Positions 15,097 through 22,017 of a stretch of DNA of 31,296 bases are shown here, in pieces. A program made the translations under genes and the position numbers. The DNA is from CAZGSV01 sp964528605 (GTDB lineage: Bacteria > Armatimonadota > Zipacnadia > CAZGSV01). The notes beneath the pieces were generated by a model. That model did not search any database and was not told the DNA's origin. It saw only the letters and a list, made by a program, of their open reading frames with translations. Location: NCBI GenBank assembly GCA_964528605.1, contig CAZGSV010000024.1, forward strand, positions 1-31,296, in the 5' to 3' direction. The first letter of the stretch is position 1. Each line of letters begins with the position of its first letter.

Positions 15097-16149
15097 CTAG
15101 AAGAGCCACCTCTCCAGGCAGCCCACCAGGAATCCGATGAGCGCGCAAGCGGGGAAGGTCAGAACCCAGGCGCTCACGATGTCACTGCCGACTCCCCAGC
15201 GCACCGCGGAGAGCCTGCGCGTGGCGCCCACGCCCATGATGGCGGTGTTGATGGTGTGGGTGGTGCTGAGCGGCACGCCCAGATGGGAGGCCAACAGGAT
15301 GGAGAGCGCCGCGGAGGTCTCGGCCGCGAATCCCTGCACCGGCTCCAGGTGCGTAAGGCGCATGCCCATGGTCCGAATGATGCGCGACCCCCCCACAGCG
15401 GTCCCGAGGCCCATGGTAATGGCGCAGATGAAGATGACCCAGATAGGCACGTGAAACTGCTTGATGACCCCGGCTAGCAGAAGCGTGAGGGTGAAAACGC
15501 CGATGAACTTCTGCCCGTCGTTGCTGCCGTGCGCGAAGGCCATGGAGGCAGCCGAGAGCACCTGTAGCCTTCCGAATGTGCGGCGCACTTTCAGGGGCGT
15601 CGAGCGCGCGAAGATGCGGTAGAGCACGGTCATGATCACGAGTCCCAGGGCGAACCCGGCAAAGGTGGAGAACCCGAGGCCGGTGACGACCTTCACCCAG
15701 CCGGAGGAGAGCAGCGCCTTGGGCCCGGCCACCGCGAGGCCTGCGCCGGTGATGCCGGCGACCAGCGCGTGACTCGTGCTCGTGGGAAGCGCGTAGAGCC
15801 AGGTCAGGGTGTTCCATAGGATGACTGCAATCACGCCGCCGGCGACCGTGCCCAGTCCCACCACCTCGGGTTTGACGAAGCCGGTGCCGATAGTGTGGGC
15901 CACCGCGGTGCCCCAGAGCGCGCCGGTGACGTTGAGTACGGCGGCCATGAGCAGCGCCTGATAAGGGCGCATGACCCTGGTGGAAACCACGGTCGCAATG
16001 GCGTTGGGCGCGTCATGGAAGCCGTTGACGAACTCCGCTCCCAGCACGAGCAGGAGCACGACCACGAGGCCGGCGCTCAAGTCCGACCACCCGAGAGGCG
16101 GGGCGGGCAACGGTAGAGGGCATTCCCATTCTGCCCGCCACCTAGGCAC
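15097..16149 (-). CDS. pit: inorganic phosphate transporter, Pit family
   Basis: A 350-residue integral membrane protein of the PiT family (low-affinity phosphate:cation symport, inner membrane). Both inverted-repeat signatures are visible: FVNGFHDAPNAIATV (40-54) and AFAHGSNDGQKFIG (204-217), corresponding to the GANDVANA motifs. Hydrophobic helices fill nearly the whole chain, and the C-terminal half contains STTHTINTAIMGVG. Length suits short bacterial Pit proteins. The annotated start is GTG 16149, the first in frame, but its Shine-Dalgarno candidate (AGAGGGG) is about 20 bases away, so a later TTG is possible. A good promoter lies at 16194-16222. PhoU is encoded about 3.4 kb away on the same strand rather than directly adjacent. 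Confidence 0.92.
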   Translation of the reverse strand: MPRWRAEWECPLPLPAPPLGWSDLSAGLVVVLLLVLGAEFVNGFHDAPNAIATVVSTRVMRPYQALLMAAVLNVTGALWGTAVAHTIGTGFVKPEVVGLGTVAGGVIAVILWNTLTWLYALPTSTSHALVAGITGAGLAVAGPKALLSSGWVKVVTGLGFSTFAGFALGLVIMTVLYRIFARSTPLKVRRTFGRLQVLSAASMAFAHGSNDGQKFIGVFTLTLLLAGVIKQFHVPIWVIFICAITMGLGTAVGGSRIIRTMGMRLTHLEPVQGFAAETSAALSILLASHLGVPLSTTHTINTAIMGVGATRRLSAVRWGVGSDIVSAWVLTFPACALIGFLVGCLERWLF

Positions 16150-16193
16150 AATCTGCGGCTCATCTAGCCCCTCTTCGTTTTGGAGTCGCGCCG

Positions 16194-16222
16194 ATTATGC
16201 GTGGCGGGCCGCGGGAGGGCAA
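16194..16222 (-). promoter_or_regulatory. putative pit promoter
   Basis: Minus strand: TTGCCC (16217-16222), a 17-bp spacer, CATAAT (16194-16199), with 4/6 and 5/6 matches. Predicted start near 16187, leader about 38 bases. Confidence 0.5.
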
Positions 16223-16286
16223 CTGCCACAGCCTGGGCCTCGCCGGCTTTGATGACCGCGCAGGTGCAAAACGCGCGCGGTTACGC

Positions 16287-16304
16287 TACATTGCGAGCAG
16301 CAAT
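16287..16304 (+). promoter_or_regulatory. small dyad near UroD-family gene 2, possible operator or -10 region
   Basis: ATTGC-GAGCA-GCAAT (16290-16304) is a perfect 5-bp dyad. It begins within GCTACATT, whose TACATT (16287-16292) could act as a -10 box (4/6), though no good -35 is visible. The same GCTACATT precedes two of the hairpins at 11893-12091. Confidence 0.3.
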
Positions 16305-16346
16305 ATGGCGGGGTTGGCAAACGCGAGGGAAGGAGTGGAGCGACAG

Positions 16347-17450
16347 ATGACGGAGAGGGAGCGATTCCACGAGTGGGCGAGGTTCGGCGCGCCCGACCGC
16401 GTGCCGTACTGGGGGATGGGCTACTGGCCCCAGACTATCGAGCGCTGGGAGGACGAGGGCATGCCGGCGGACGTGCACCTGCACGCGTTCTTCGGCTTCG
16501 ACCGTCGCGACGGCGTGCACCTCAATGCCGGCATGGTTCCGGACTTCCGCGACAAGACGCTGGAGGAGACCGACCGCTACGTGATCCGCCAGCGCTCGGA
16601 CGGCGTGGTCACCAAGGCGCTGAAGACCGGCGAGTCACACGGGGTGCGCATGTCCATGGACCAGCACATCCGCTTCCCGGTGGAGGATCGCGCTTCCTGG
16701 AATGAGTTCAAGAAGCGCTTCAACGCCAAGTCGCCTTGTCGCTACCCCCTGTTCTGGGAGGAGTACAAGTGCCATCTCAAGGGCCGCGACTATCCCCTTT
16801 CCATTCACGGCGGCAGCATGTTCGGCTGGCCGCGCAACTGGATGGGCTTCGAGCGGGCCGCGACCATTCTCTACGACGACCCCGCCCTGATGCGGGAGAT
16901 CATGGAGTTCACCGCCGACTTCATGATCGAACTGATCACGCCGGCGCTGGAGGAGATTGGCGACATTGACTTCGGCGGCATGTGGGAGGACATGGCCTTC
17001 AAGACCGCGAGCATCATCTCGCCCAAGCACGCGCGCGAGTTCATGCTGCCCTGCTACAAGCGCGTGACTGAGGTCATGCACAAGTACGGCATCCAGGTCA
17101 TCGCCCTCGACTCGGACGGTTACGTAGACGAGTTGATCCCCATCTGGCTCGAGGCCGGCATCAACCTGATCTATCCGCTGGAGGTCGCCTCGGGCGAGGA
17201 TCCCGTCGCCCTGCGCAAGAAGTACGGCAAGGACCTGCTCATCTGGGGGGGGATTGACAAGAGGGTGCTGGCCGTGGACAAGGCCGCCATCCGCCGGGAG
17301 GTCCTGAGCAAGACGCCCTTCCTGATCGAGCAAGGCGGCTGGATTCCCGGCATTGACCACTCCGTGCCGCCGGACGCGTCCTTCGCCAACTACATGTACT
17401 ACCTCGAGGTGGTGCGCGCTGTCTGCGAGGGGCGCCCGGTGCCCTCATAG
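16347..17450 (+). CDS. uroporphyrinogen decarboxylase (URO-D) family protein, copy 2
   Basis: A 367-residue paralogue of the protein encoded at 9849. It shares the opening TERERFHEW...PDRVPY, the phrase LEETDR (72-77), WEDMAFKTASIISP (213-226), LDSDGYVDELIPIWLEAGI (254-272), GGIDKR and EQGGWIPGIDHSVPPD. As in copy 1, the zinc-type HxCG is replaced by D-S-D-G, and the Cys is absent altogether here. The upstream frame to 16197 has no support; ATG 16347 follows AAGGAG and GTGGAG at 16329-16340. It diverges from pit and converges on the alpha/beta hydrolase with a 16-bp gap. The family assignment is firm and the reaction unknown. The two copies conserve the same pocket residues, suggesting related substrates. 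Confidence 0.88.
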   Translation: MTERERFHEWARFGAPDRVPYWGMGYWPQTIERWEDEGMPADVHLHAFFGFDRRDGVHLNAGMVPDFRDKTLEETDRYVIRQRSDGVVTKALKTGESHGVRMSMDQHIRFPVEDRASWNEFKKRFNAKSPCRYPLFWEEYKCHLKGRDYPLSIHGGSMFGWPRNWMGFERAATILYDDPALMREIMEFTADFMIELITPALEEIGDIDFGGMWEDMAFKTASIISPKHAREFMLPCYKRVTEVMHKYGIQVIALDSDGYVDELIPIWLEAGINLIYPLEVASGEDPVALRKKYGKDLLIWGGIDKRVLAVDKAAIRREVLSKTPFLIEQGGWIPGIDHSVPPDASFANYMYYLEVVRAVCEGRPVPS

Positions 17451-17466
17451 CGGCGCGGTAGCCCCC

Positions 17467-18483
17467 TTAGAGGTGCTCGCGCAGGAAGGGCCAGGCCCGC
17501 TCGGAGTAGAAGCGGTGCCCGCCTTCGCCCACGTATAGTTCCAGATTGCGTTCGGCGCCGGCATCCCGGTAGACGCGCTCCAGCCGGTAGTAGGCTTCGT
17601 AGACGCCGTCTATGGGGAAGGTGCCGTCCTCCCTGCCGGCGATGACGAGCAGGGGGCGCGGAGCGATGAGGCCGGCCAGATCGTACATCTCCGCCACCAG
17701 CTGCAGGCCGGGCACGTAGTTGCATGGGCAGTGGTAGATGGACATGATCGAGGCGGCGAAGGTACAGAAGTAGCAACTGATGATGGCGCCGGCGATGCGC
17801 TCGTCCATGGCGGCGGTGAAGAGGGTTGCGGTGCCGCCGCCTGACTGGCCGATGCACCAGATGCGCTGCTTGTCCACGTCCGGGCGGGAGAGGAGATAGT
17901 CCACGCAGGCTCCCAGGTCGGCCACGCGCAGGCCGAGCAGCGTCTGGCCCAACTGGGCCAGGCGGCAGGCGAGGGAGGTGCAAGAGTTGCCGCGGTTCTC
18001 CTTCACGTCATGCTTGAGCCTCATCTCGCCGAAACCGCGCAGGTCAGGGGCCAAGGCCACATAGCGCTGGCGGACGGCTTGCACGGCGTAGTCGCGCTCG
18101 CCCTCGGCGATAAGTTTCTCCACCTCTTGGCTCACGAGCACTCCGGCGGGGACTACCTTGCCCGGCCCATGTCCGTGGAGCGCAAGGACGGCGGGCACGG
18201 GCGTGTCGAGCCCGTCGGGTACCAGCAGGTAGACTGGGATAGCCGCTCCGTCGGGCGCGCGGATGCTGAGCCGGGTGCGCGTGTAGCCGTCGAGGTGCTC
18301 GGTCTCCAGCACCTCGGGGTCGCCGGTGCCGGGGGTTGGGGCGGGCACTCTGAGCAGGAGGGCCGCCTCTCGGTAGAGGTGCTTCTGCCACTGGGCCAAC
18401 TTCCCTTTCGCCGCCGTTTCGTAGTTCAGGCGGGGCACGGCGAGGCTTAGGAGACTCTCGTAGGCTTCTTGGGTGGAAAGCAC
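17467..18483 (-). CDS. alpha/beta hydrolase (acetyl xylan esterase/dienelactone hydrolase-like)
   Basis: A 338-residue serine hydrolase. The oxyanion segment is ALHGHG (101-106), the nucleophile elbow is IGQSGGGTA with S214, and the probable triad partners are D286 (AGREDGTFP) and H323 (EGGHRFY). The N-terminal 70 residues are helical, and a beta strand block with RAPDGAAIPVYLLVP leads into the fold, as in the acetyl-xylan-esterase and Abhydrolase_7 groups that deacylate carbohydrates. No signal peptide is visible. The frame extends to 18837, but that extension is Pro/Arg-rich and runs into the divergent permease. GTG 18483 has GGAGG six bases upstream and a fine promoter at 18515-18543. It is divergent from the sugar ABC operon, so a role on the same carbohydrate is plausible. 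Confidence 0.85.
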   Translation of the reverse strand: MLSTQEAYESLLSLAVPRLNYETAAKGKLAQWQKHLYREAALLLRVPAPTPGTGDPEVLETEHLDGYTRTRLSIRAPDGAAIPVYLLVPDGLDTPVPAVLALHGHGPGKVVPAGVLVSQEVEKLIAEGERDYAVQAVRQRYVALAPDLRGFGEMRLKHDVKENRGNSCTSLACRLAQLGQTLLGLRVADLGACVDYLLSRPDVDKQRIWCIGQSGGGTATLFTAAMDERIAGAIISCYFCTFAASIMSIYHCPCNYVPGLQLVAEMYDLAGLIAPRPLLVIAGREDGTFPIDGVYEAYYRLERVYRDAGAERNLELYVGEGGHRFYSERAWPFLREHL

Positions 18484-18514
18484 GGTTGCCTCCGGGTTGT
18501 GGCTGATTCCCTGG

Positions 18515-18543
18515 TTTATACGGCCTGTGGGGGCAAAGGGCAA
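18515..18543 (-). promoter_or_regulatory. putative promoter of the alpha/beta hydrolase
   Basis: Minus strand: TTGCCC (18538-18543), a 17-bp spacer, TATAAA (18515-18520), with 4/6 and 5/6 matches. Predicted start near 18508, about 25 bases before GTG 18483. Confidence 0.55.
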
Positions 18544-18602
18544 AGGCCCACTGTGCCGAGGGGCGGCGTGTCGCACGCGGCCCCCCTTTTGCGCGTAGGT
18601 GT

Positions 18603-18617
18603 CTCGCCCTGGGCGAG
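18603..18617. promoter_or_regulatory. operator-like palindrome upstream of the sugar ABC operon
   Basis: CTCGCCC-T-GGGCGAG is a perfect 15-bp dyad 13 bases upstream of the putative -35 box of the transporter operon. Position and symmetry fit a repressor or activator site; a simple hairpin is the alternative. Confidence 0.35.
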
Positions 18618-18630
18618 GCGGCGAGCGGGG

Positions 18631-18659
18631 TTGACCTGAAGGCGCCCGTGCGGTAGGTT
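18631..18659 (+). promoter_or_regulatory. putative promoter of the sugar ABC operon
   Basis: TTGACC (18631-18636), a 17-bp spacer, TAGGTT (18654-18659), with 5/6 and 3/6 matches. Predicted start near 18666, about 90 bases before the first permease. The same TTGACC box precedes the oxidoreductase at 27917 and the binding protein at 30168. Confidence 0.45.
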
Positions 18660-18754
18660 GCCGGGGCGGAAGAGCGCCTAGGTCTCGACCGCGGCCGCCG
18701 CGCATGCCCTGGGGGCAGGGCGGCAACGGGGGAGGCGGGCGCTCTCCGGCGCAA

Positions 18755-19651
18755 ATGATGACAAAGCGCGAGAGACGCAACCTGCGCATCGGCCTGACCT
18801 TCATCCTCCCCTGGCTGCTGGGCTTCATGGTATTCACGCTCTACCCCATCGGGGCGTCCCTCTACTACAGCCTGTGCGACTTCCGCGTGGTGCAGCCGCC
18901 GCATTTCGTCGGGCTGCGGAACTACACGGCGCTTCTGCACGACGAGTACTTCCGGCTGTCCCTCTACAACACGTTCTTCATGTTTCTGGAGTTGCCGGGG
19001 GCGGTGATACTGGGCATCGCGACCGCCATGCTGCTCAACCGGGCGGTGCGCGGCATGCCCTTCTTCCGCACGATCTACTACCTGCCCTCGCTGGTGCCGG
19101 TGGTGGCGAGCGCCATGCTGTGGTTGTGGGTGCTCAACCCCCAGCACGGTCTGGTCAACGGGGTGCTGACCAAACTGGGGATGACCGGGCCGGGCTGGTT
19201 CACCGCTACCGAGTGGACCAAGCCCTCCTTCATACTTATGGACCTATGGGCGGTGGGCTGGGCGATGGTCATCTACCTGGCCGCGCTGCAAGGGGTGCCG
19301 CAGCAACTCTACGAAGCGGCCGAACTGGACGGCGCCGGCCCTTGGCAGAAGACCGTGAACGTCACGCTGCCGAGCATCAGCCCGGTGATCTTCTTCATGG
19401 TGGTCACCGGCATGATCGGCTTGTTCCAGTACTTCACGCAGTCGTTCATCGTGCTGGTGGCGCCCAATACCGGTCCTGAGAACTCAGGCCTCTTCTATGC
19501 GCTGTACCTGTTCTACAACGCCTTCCACTACTTCCGCATGGGTTACGCGTGCGCGATGGCGTGGATACTGTTCGTGGTGACCCTGATAATCACCTTGATC
19601 GTGTTCCGCACCTCGGCGCGGTGGGTCTACTATGAAGCAGAGCGAGGCTAG
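18755..19651 (+). CDS. sugar ABC transporter permease (MalF/UgpA type)
   Basis: A 298-residue inner-membrane permease of the carbohydrate-uptake-1 family. About six transmembrane helices are visible, starting with IGLTFILPWLLGFMVFTLYP. The cytoplasmic EAA loop that contacts the ATPase is YEAAELDGAGPWQ (about 186-198) followed by VTLPSISP. I take ATG 18755 (a second ATG follows at 18758), because MTKRERRNLRIG is a normal positive-inside start. No strong ribosome binding site is close, and a longer frame from 18704 exists. It is the first gene of the transporter block and overlaps the second permease by 20 bp, a sign of translational coupling. No ATP-binding subunit is encoded nearby. The substrate cannot be read from the sequence. 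Confidence 0.93.
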   Translation: MMTKRERRNLRIGLTFILPWLLGFMVFTLYPIGASLYYSLCDFRVVQPPHFVGLRNYTALLHDEYFRLSLYNTFFMFLELPGAVILGIATAMLLNRAVRGMPFFRTIYYLPSLVPVVASAMLWLWVLNPQHGLVNGVLTKLGMTGPGWFTATEWTKPSFILMDLWAVGWAMVIYLAALQGVPQQLYEAAELDGAGPWQKTVNVTLPSISPVIFFMVVTGMIGLFQYFTQSFIVLVAPNTGPENSGLFYALYLFYNAFHYFRMGYACAMAWILFVVTLIITLIVFRTSARWVYYEAERG

Positions 19652-20522
19652 GGCCTCAGCCCCGGTTACCTTCCGGCGGCGCTCGAAGGTGCGCGTCTTG
19701 CTTGGCAGTCTGGTGTACTGGCTGGTGCTTTTGGGCCTGGCGGCGACCTTCTTCGCGCCTTTCTTGTGGATGGTGGCGACTTCGCTCATCTCGGAGTCGC
19801 AGATGGCGCAGGCCAGCCCCACGGAACTGGTGTGGATTCCCAAACCGATGGCCTGGGCCAACTACCCGCGCGCGCTGACCTCCTTCCCCTTCCTGCTCTA
19901 CTTGCGCAACACGCTCTTCATCTGCCTGCTGACGGTCATCGGCACCCTGTTCTCGTGCGCCTTGCCCGCCTATGGCTTTTCCCTGATCAGGTGGCGCGGG
20001 CGCGATGCCGTCTTCCTTCTGGTGCTCTCGACCATCATGCTGCCCAGCGTAGTCATTATGCTCCCCATGTTCGTGTTGTTCCGCGCGCTGGGTTGGACCA
20101 ACACTTTCCTGCCTTTGGTGGTGCCGCCTTTCTTCGGCAGCGCCTTCTACATCTTCATGCTGCGGCAGTTCTTCATGACGTTGCCGCTGGAGTTGTCGGA
20201 CGCGGCGCGGCTGGACGGCTGCGGCGATTTCTCCATCTTCTGGCGCGTCGTGGTGCCGCTGACCAAGCCGGCGCTGGCGACGGTGGCGCTGTTCACCTTC
20301 ATCGGCGCGTGGATGGACTTCATGGGTCCGCTGATCTACCTCAATGACGAGCGGCTCTATACCCTCGCGCTAGGGTTGCTCTCCTTCCTGGGCAAGTACA
20401 GCGCCGACTGGAGCGGGCTGATGGCCGCCTCCACCGTGGTCATCCTGCCGATCATCATCCTGTTCTTCTTCACCCAGCGCACCTTCATCAAGGGCATCGT
20501 GCTGACCGGGATCAAGGGATAG
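19632..20522 (+). CDS. sugar ABC transporter permease (MalG/UgpE type)
   Basis: A 296-residue partner permease of the same importer. It has a basic cytoplasmic N-terminus (FRRRSKVR), a first helix (LVYWLVLLGLAATFFAPFLWMVA, 28-50), further helices through the chain, and the EAA loop LSDAARLDGCGD (188-199) before VVVPLTKPAL. The chain ends with QRTFIKGIVLTGIKG, the usual MalG-type tail. It overlaps the first permease by 20 bp and lies 7 bp before the binding-protein gene, so the three are one transcription unit. Confidence 0.94.
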   Translation: MKQSEARASAPVTFRRRSKVRVLLGSLVYWLVLLGLAATFFAPFLWMVATSLISESQMAQASPTELVWIPKPMAWANYPRALTSFPFLLYLRNTLFICLLTVIGTLFSCALPAYGFSLIRWRGRDAVFLLVLSTIMLPSVVIMLPMFVLFRALGWTNTFLPLVVPPFFGSAFYIFMLRQFFMTLPLELSDAARLDGCGDFSIFWRVVVPLTKPALATVALFTFIGAWMDFMGPLIYLNDERLYTLALGLLSFLGKYSADWSGLMAASTVVILPIIILFFFTQRTFIKGIVLTGIKG

Positions 20523-20529
20523 AGGCTCC

Positions 20530-21948
20530 GTGTCGCGCGCAGACAAGATTGCTTGGTGGTTGCTCTTCCTGATAGGGGCCTCGCTGGTCGGCGTGTACGG
20601 CCCGCGGGTCAACCGCTGGCTGGAGAGCATGGCGCCCGGCGAGATACCGGAGGCGGCCAGGTCGCGCGCGGTGGTCACCATGTGGGGCGGCCCCGTGGGC
20701 GACGAGCAGGACTATGTTCAGGCCGCCATTGACGCCTTCAACCGCTCGCAGAGGCGCATCTGGGTCAGGTACGTCTCCACGGTGGAGGACGACACCAAAC
20801 TGTTCCGGGCCATCTCCGCGGGCGTGCCGCCGGACCTGTGCTTGCTGTGGAGCCAGGCCTACGTGGGCACCCTTGCGGCCACGGGGGCGCTGCAGCCGCT
20901 GGACGAGCGGATGCAAAGGTCGCCCATTCACGTCAAGGACTTCGTCCCTGCCGGGCTGGCGATGGGGCAGTATGAGGGAAAGCAGTACGCCCTGCCCGAT
21001 CTTGTTGATATCTCTTGCCTCTTCTGGTCGGAGCGCGCCTTCAACGACGTCGGGCTGGAGGTCAGCCGCGGCCCGCAGACACTGAGCGAACTGGACGCGT
21101 ACATCAAGAAACTCACCAAGTTCGACGCCAACGGCAATCTGCTACGGTTGGGCTTTGAGCCGCCCGATCCGCAGGTGTGCATGGCCATGTTTGGGGCGAC
21201 TTTCTACGACCCGGAGAACCACAGGATCACCTGCGACGAACCCCGGTCGGTGGAAGCGCTCAAGTGGCGCAAACACATTCAGGAACTCCAGGGCGGGCCG
21301 GAGAAGGTGGCCGCCTTCCAAGCGGGCTTCGGGAACTTCGACAGCCCGCAGCATCACTTCTTTCACGGGCTGGTGGCCATGGAAGCCTACGGCGAGTGGT
21401 GGCCGGGCTACGTCAAGCGCTACGGGCCGCACGTACGCTACCGCATCGGCCGGCTGCCGTACCCGGACCAGTATCCCCAACTCAAGGATCTGACGTTCTT
21501 CGGCTGCGGCGCCTTGGGCATTCCGACCGGGTCCAAGCACCCGGAGGAGGCCTGGGAGTTCATGGAGTGGATGCAGACCAAGAAGGGCCAGGAGATCTTC
21601 GCCGCCGGGATGCAGGGCTGCCCCAACATCATCTCCGTGGCGTGGGAGATGGTCCCGACGCTCGAGGAGATCAAACTCGCCGACTCGATCACCGTTGATC
21701 CGAGGCTCTCCTTCGAGGAGCAGAAGCGACTGCACGAGCCGGTGCGCAAGGCGCGCTACGGAGTGGCCTGCGAGATTGCCCTGAGCCCGAAGTGGATCAT
21801 CCTTCCGGTCCTTCCGGTGAACACCATCTACCTCCGGGAACTGCTCACGGCCTACCAGTATGCCGAGCGGGGCAGCAAGACCCCCGAGCGGGCACTGGCG
21901 GATTGCCAGAAGCGTGTGCAGGAGGCTCTGAACGAGTACTTGGAGTGA
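20530..21948 (+). CDS. extracellular sugar-binding protein (family 1), membrane-anchored
   Basis: A 472-residue periplasmic-binding-protein fold of the carbohydrate family: VVTMWGGPVGDEQDYVQAAI near the start of the mature part, then SAGVPPDLCLLW, YEGKQYALPDLVDISCLFW, and GSKHPEEAWEFMEWMQT typical of the hinge and C-terminal lobe. The N-terminus has a hydrophobic segment (IAWWLLFLIGASLVGVYG, about 7-24) but no lipobox Cys and no clear signal peptidase site, so it probably stays as an uncleaved membrane anchor. GTG 20530 has AGAGG a few bases upstream. The gene follows the two permeases by 7 bp and is the recognition subunit of that importer. Confidence 0.9.
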   Translation: MSRADKIAWWLLFLIGASLVGVYGPRVNRWLESMAPGEIPEAARSRAVVTMWGGPVGDEQDYVQAAIDAFNRSQRRIWVRYVSTVEDDTKLFRAISAGVPPDLCLLWSQAYVGTLAATGALQPLDERMQRSPIHVKDFVPAGLAMGQYEGKQYALPDLVDISCLFWSERAFNDVGLEVSRGPQTLSELDAYIKKLTKFDANGNLLRLGFEPPDPQVCMAMFGATFYDPENHRITCDEPRSVEALKWRKHIQELQGGPEKVAAFQAGFGNFDSPQHHFFHGLVAMEAYGEWWPGYVKRYGPHVRYRIGRLPYPDQYPQLKDLTFFGCGALGIPTGSKHPEEAWEFMEWMQTKKGQEIFAAGMQGCPNIISVAWEMVPTLEEIKLADSITVDPRLSFEEQKRLHEPVRKARYGVACEIALSPKWIILPVLPVNTIYLRELLTAYQYAERGSKTPERALADCQKRVQEALNEYLE

Positions 21949-21972
21949 GGCCGCAGCCGGTCGGAGGCGGCC
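21949..21972 (+). other. small hairpin after the binding-protein gene
   Basis: GGCCGC (21949-21954) and GCGGCC (21967-21972) can pair across a 12-base loop, directly after the stop codon. There is no T tract. It may trim or partly end the transporter transcript before the fusion gene. Confidence 0.25.
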
Positions 21973-22017
21973 CTGATCACGACCGATTCTTGCCTTCAGG
22001 GGGAGGAGTGCGACAGC

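Noticed and set aside
18704..18754. N-terminal extension of the first permease (MPWGQGGNGGGG...)
   Set aside because: Gly-rich, not membrane-like; normal positive-inside start at 18755.
18484..18837. N-terminal extension of the alpha/beta hydrolase
   Set aside because: Pro/Arg-rich, crosses the promoter and the divergent permease gene; GTG 18483 has a ribosome binding site and promoter.
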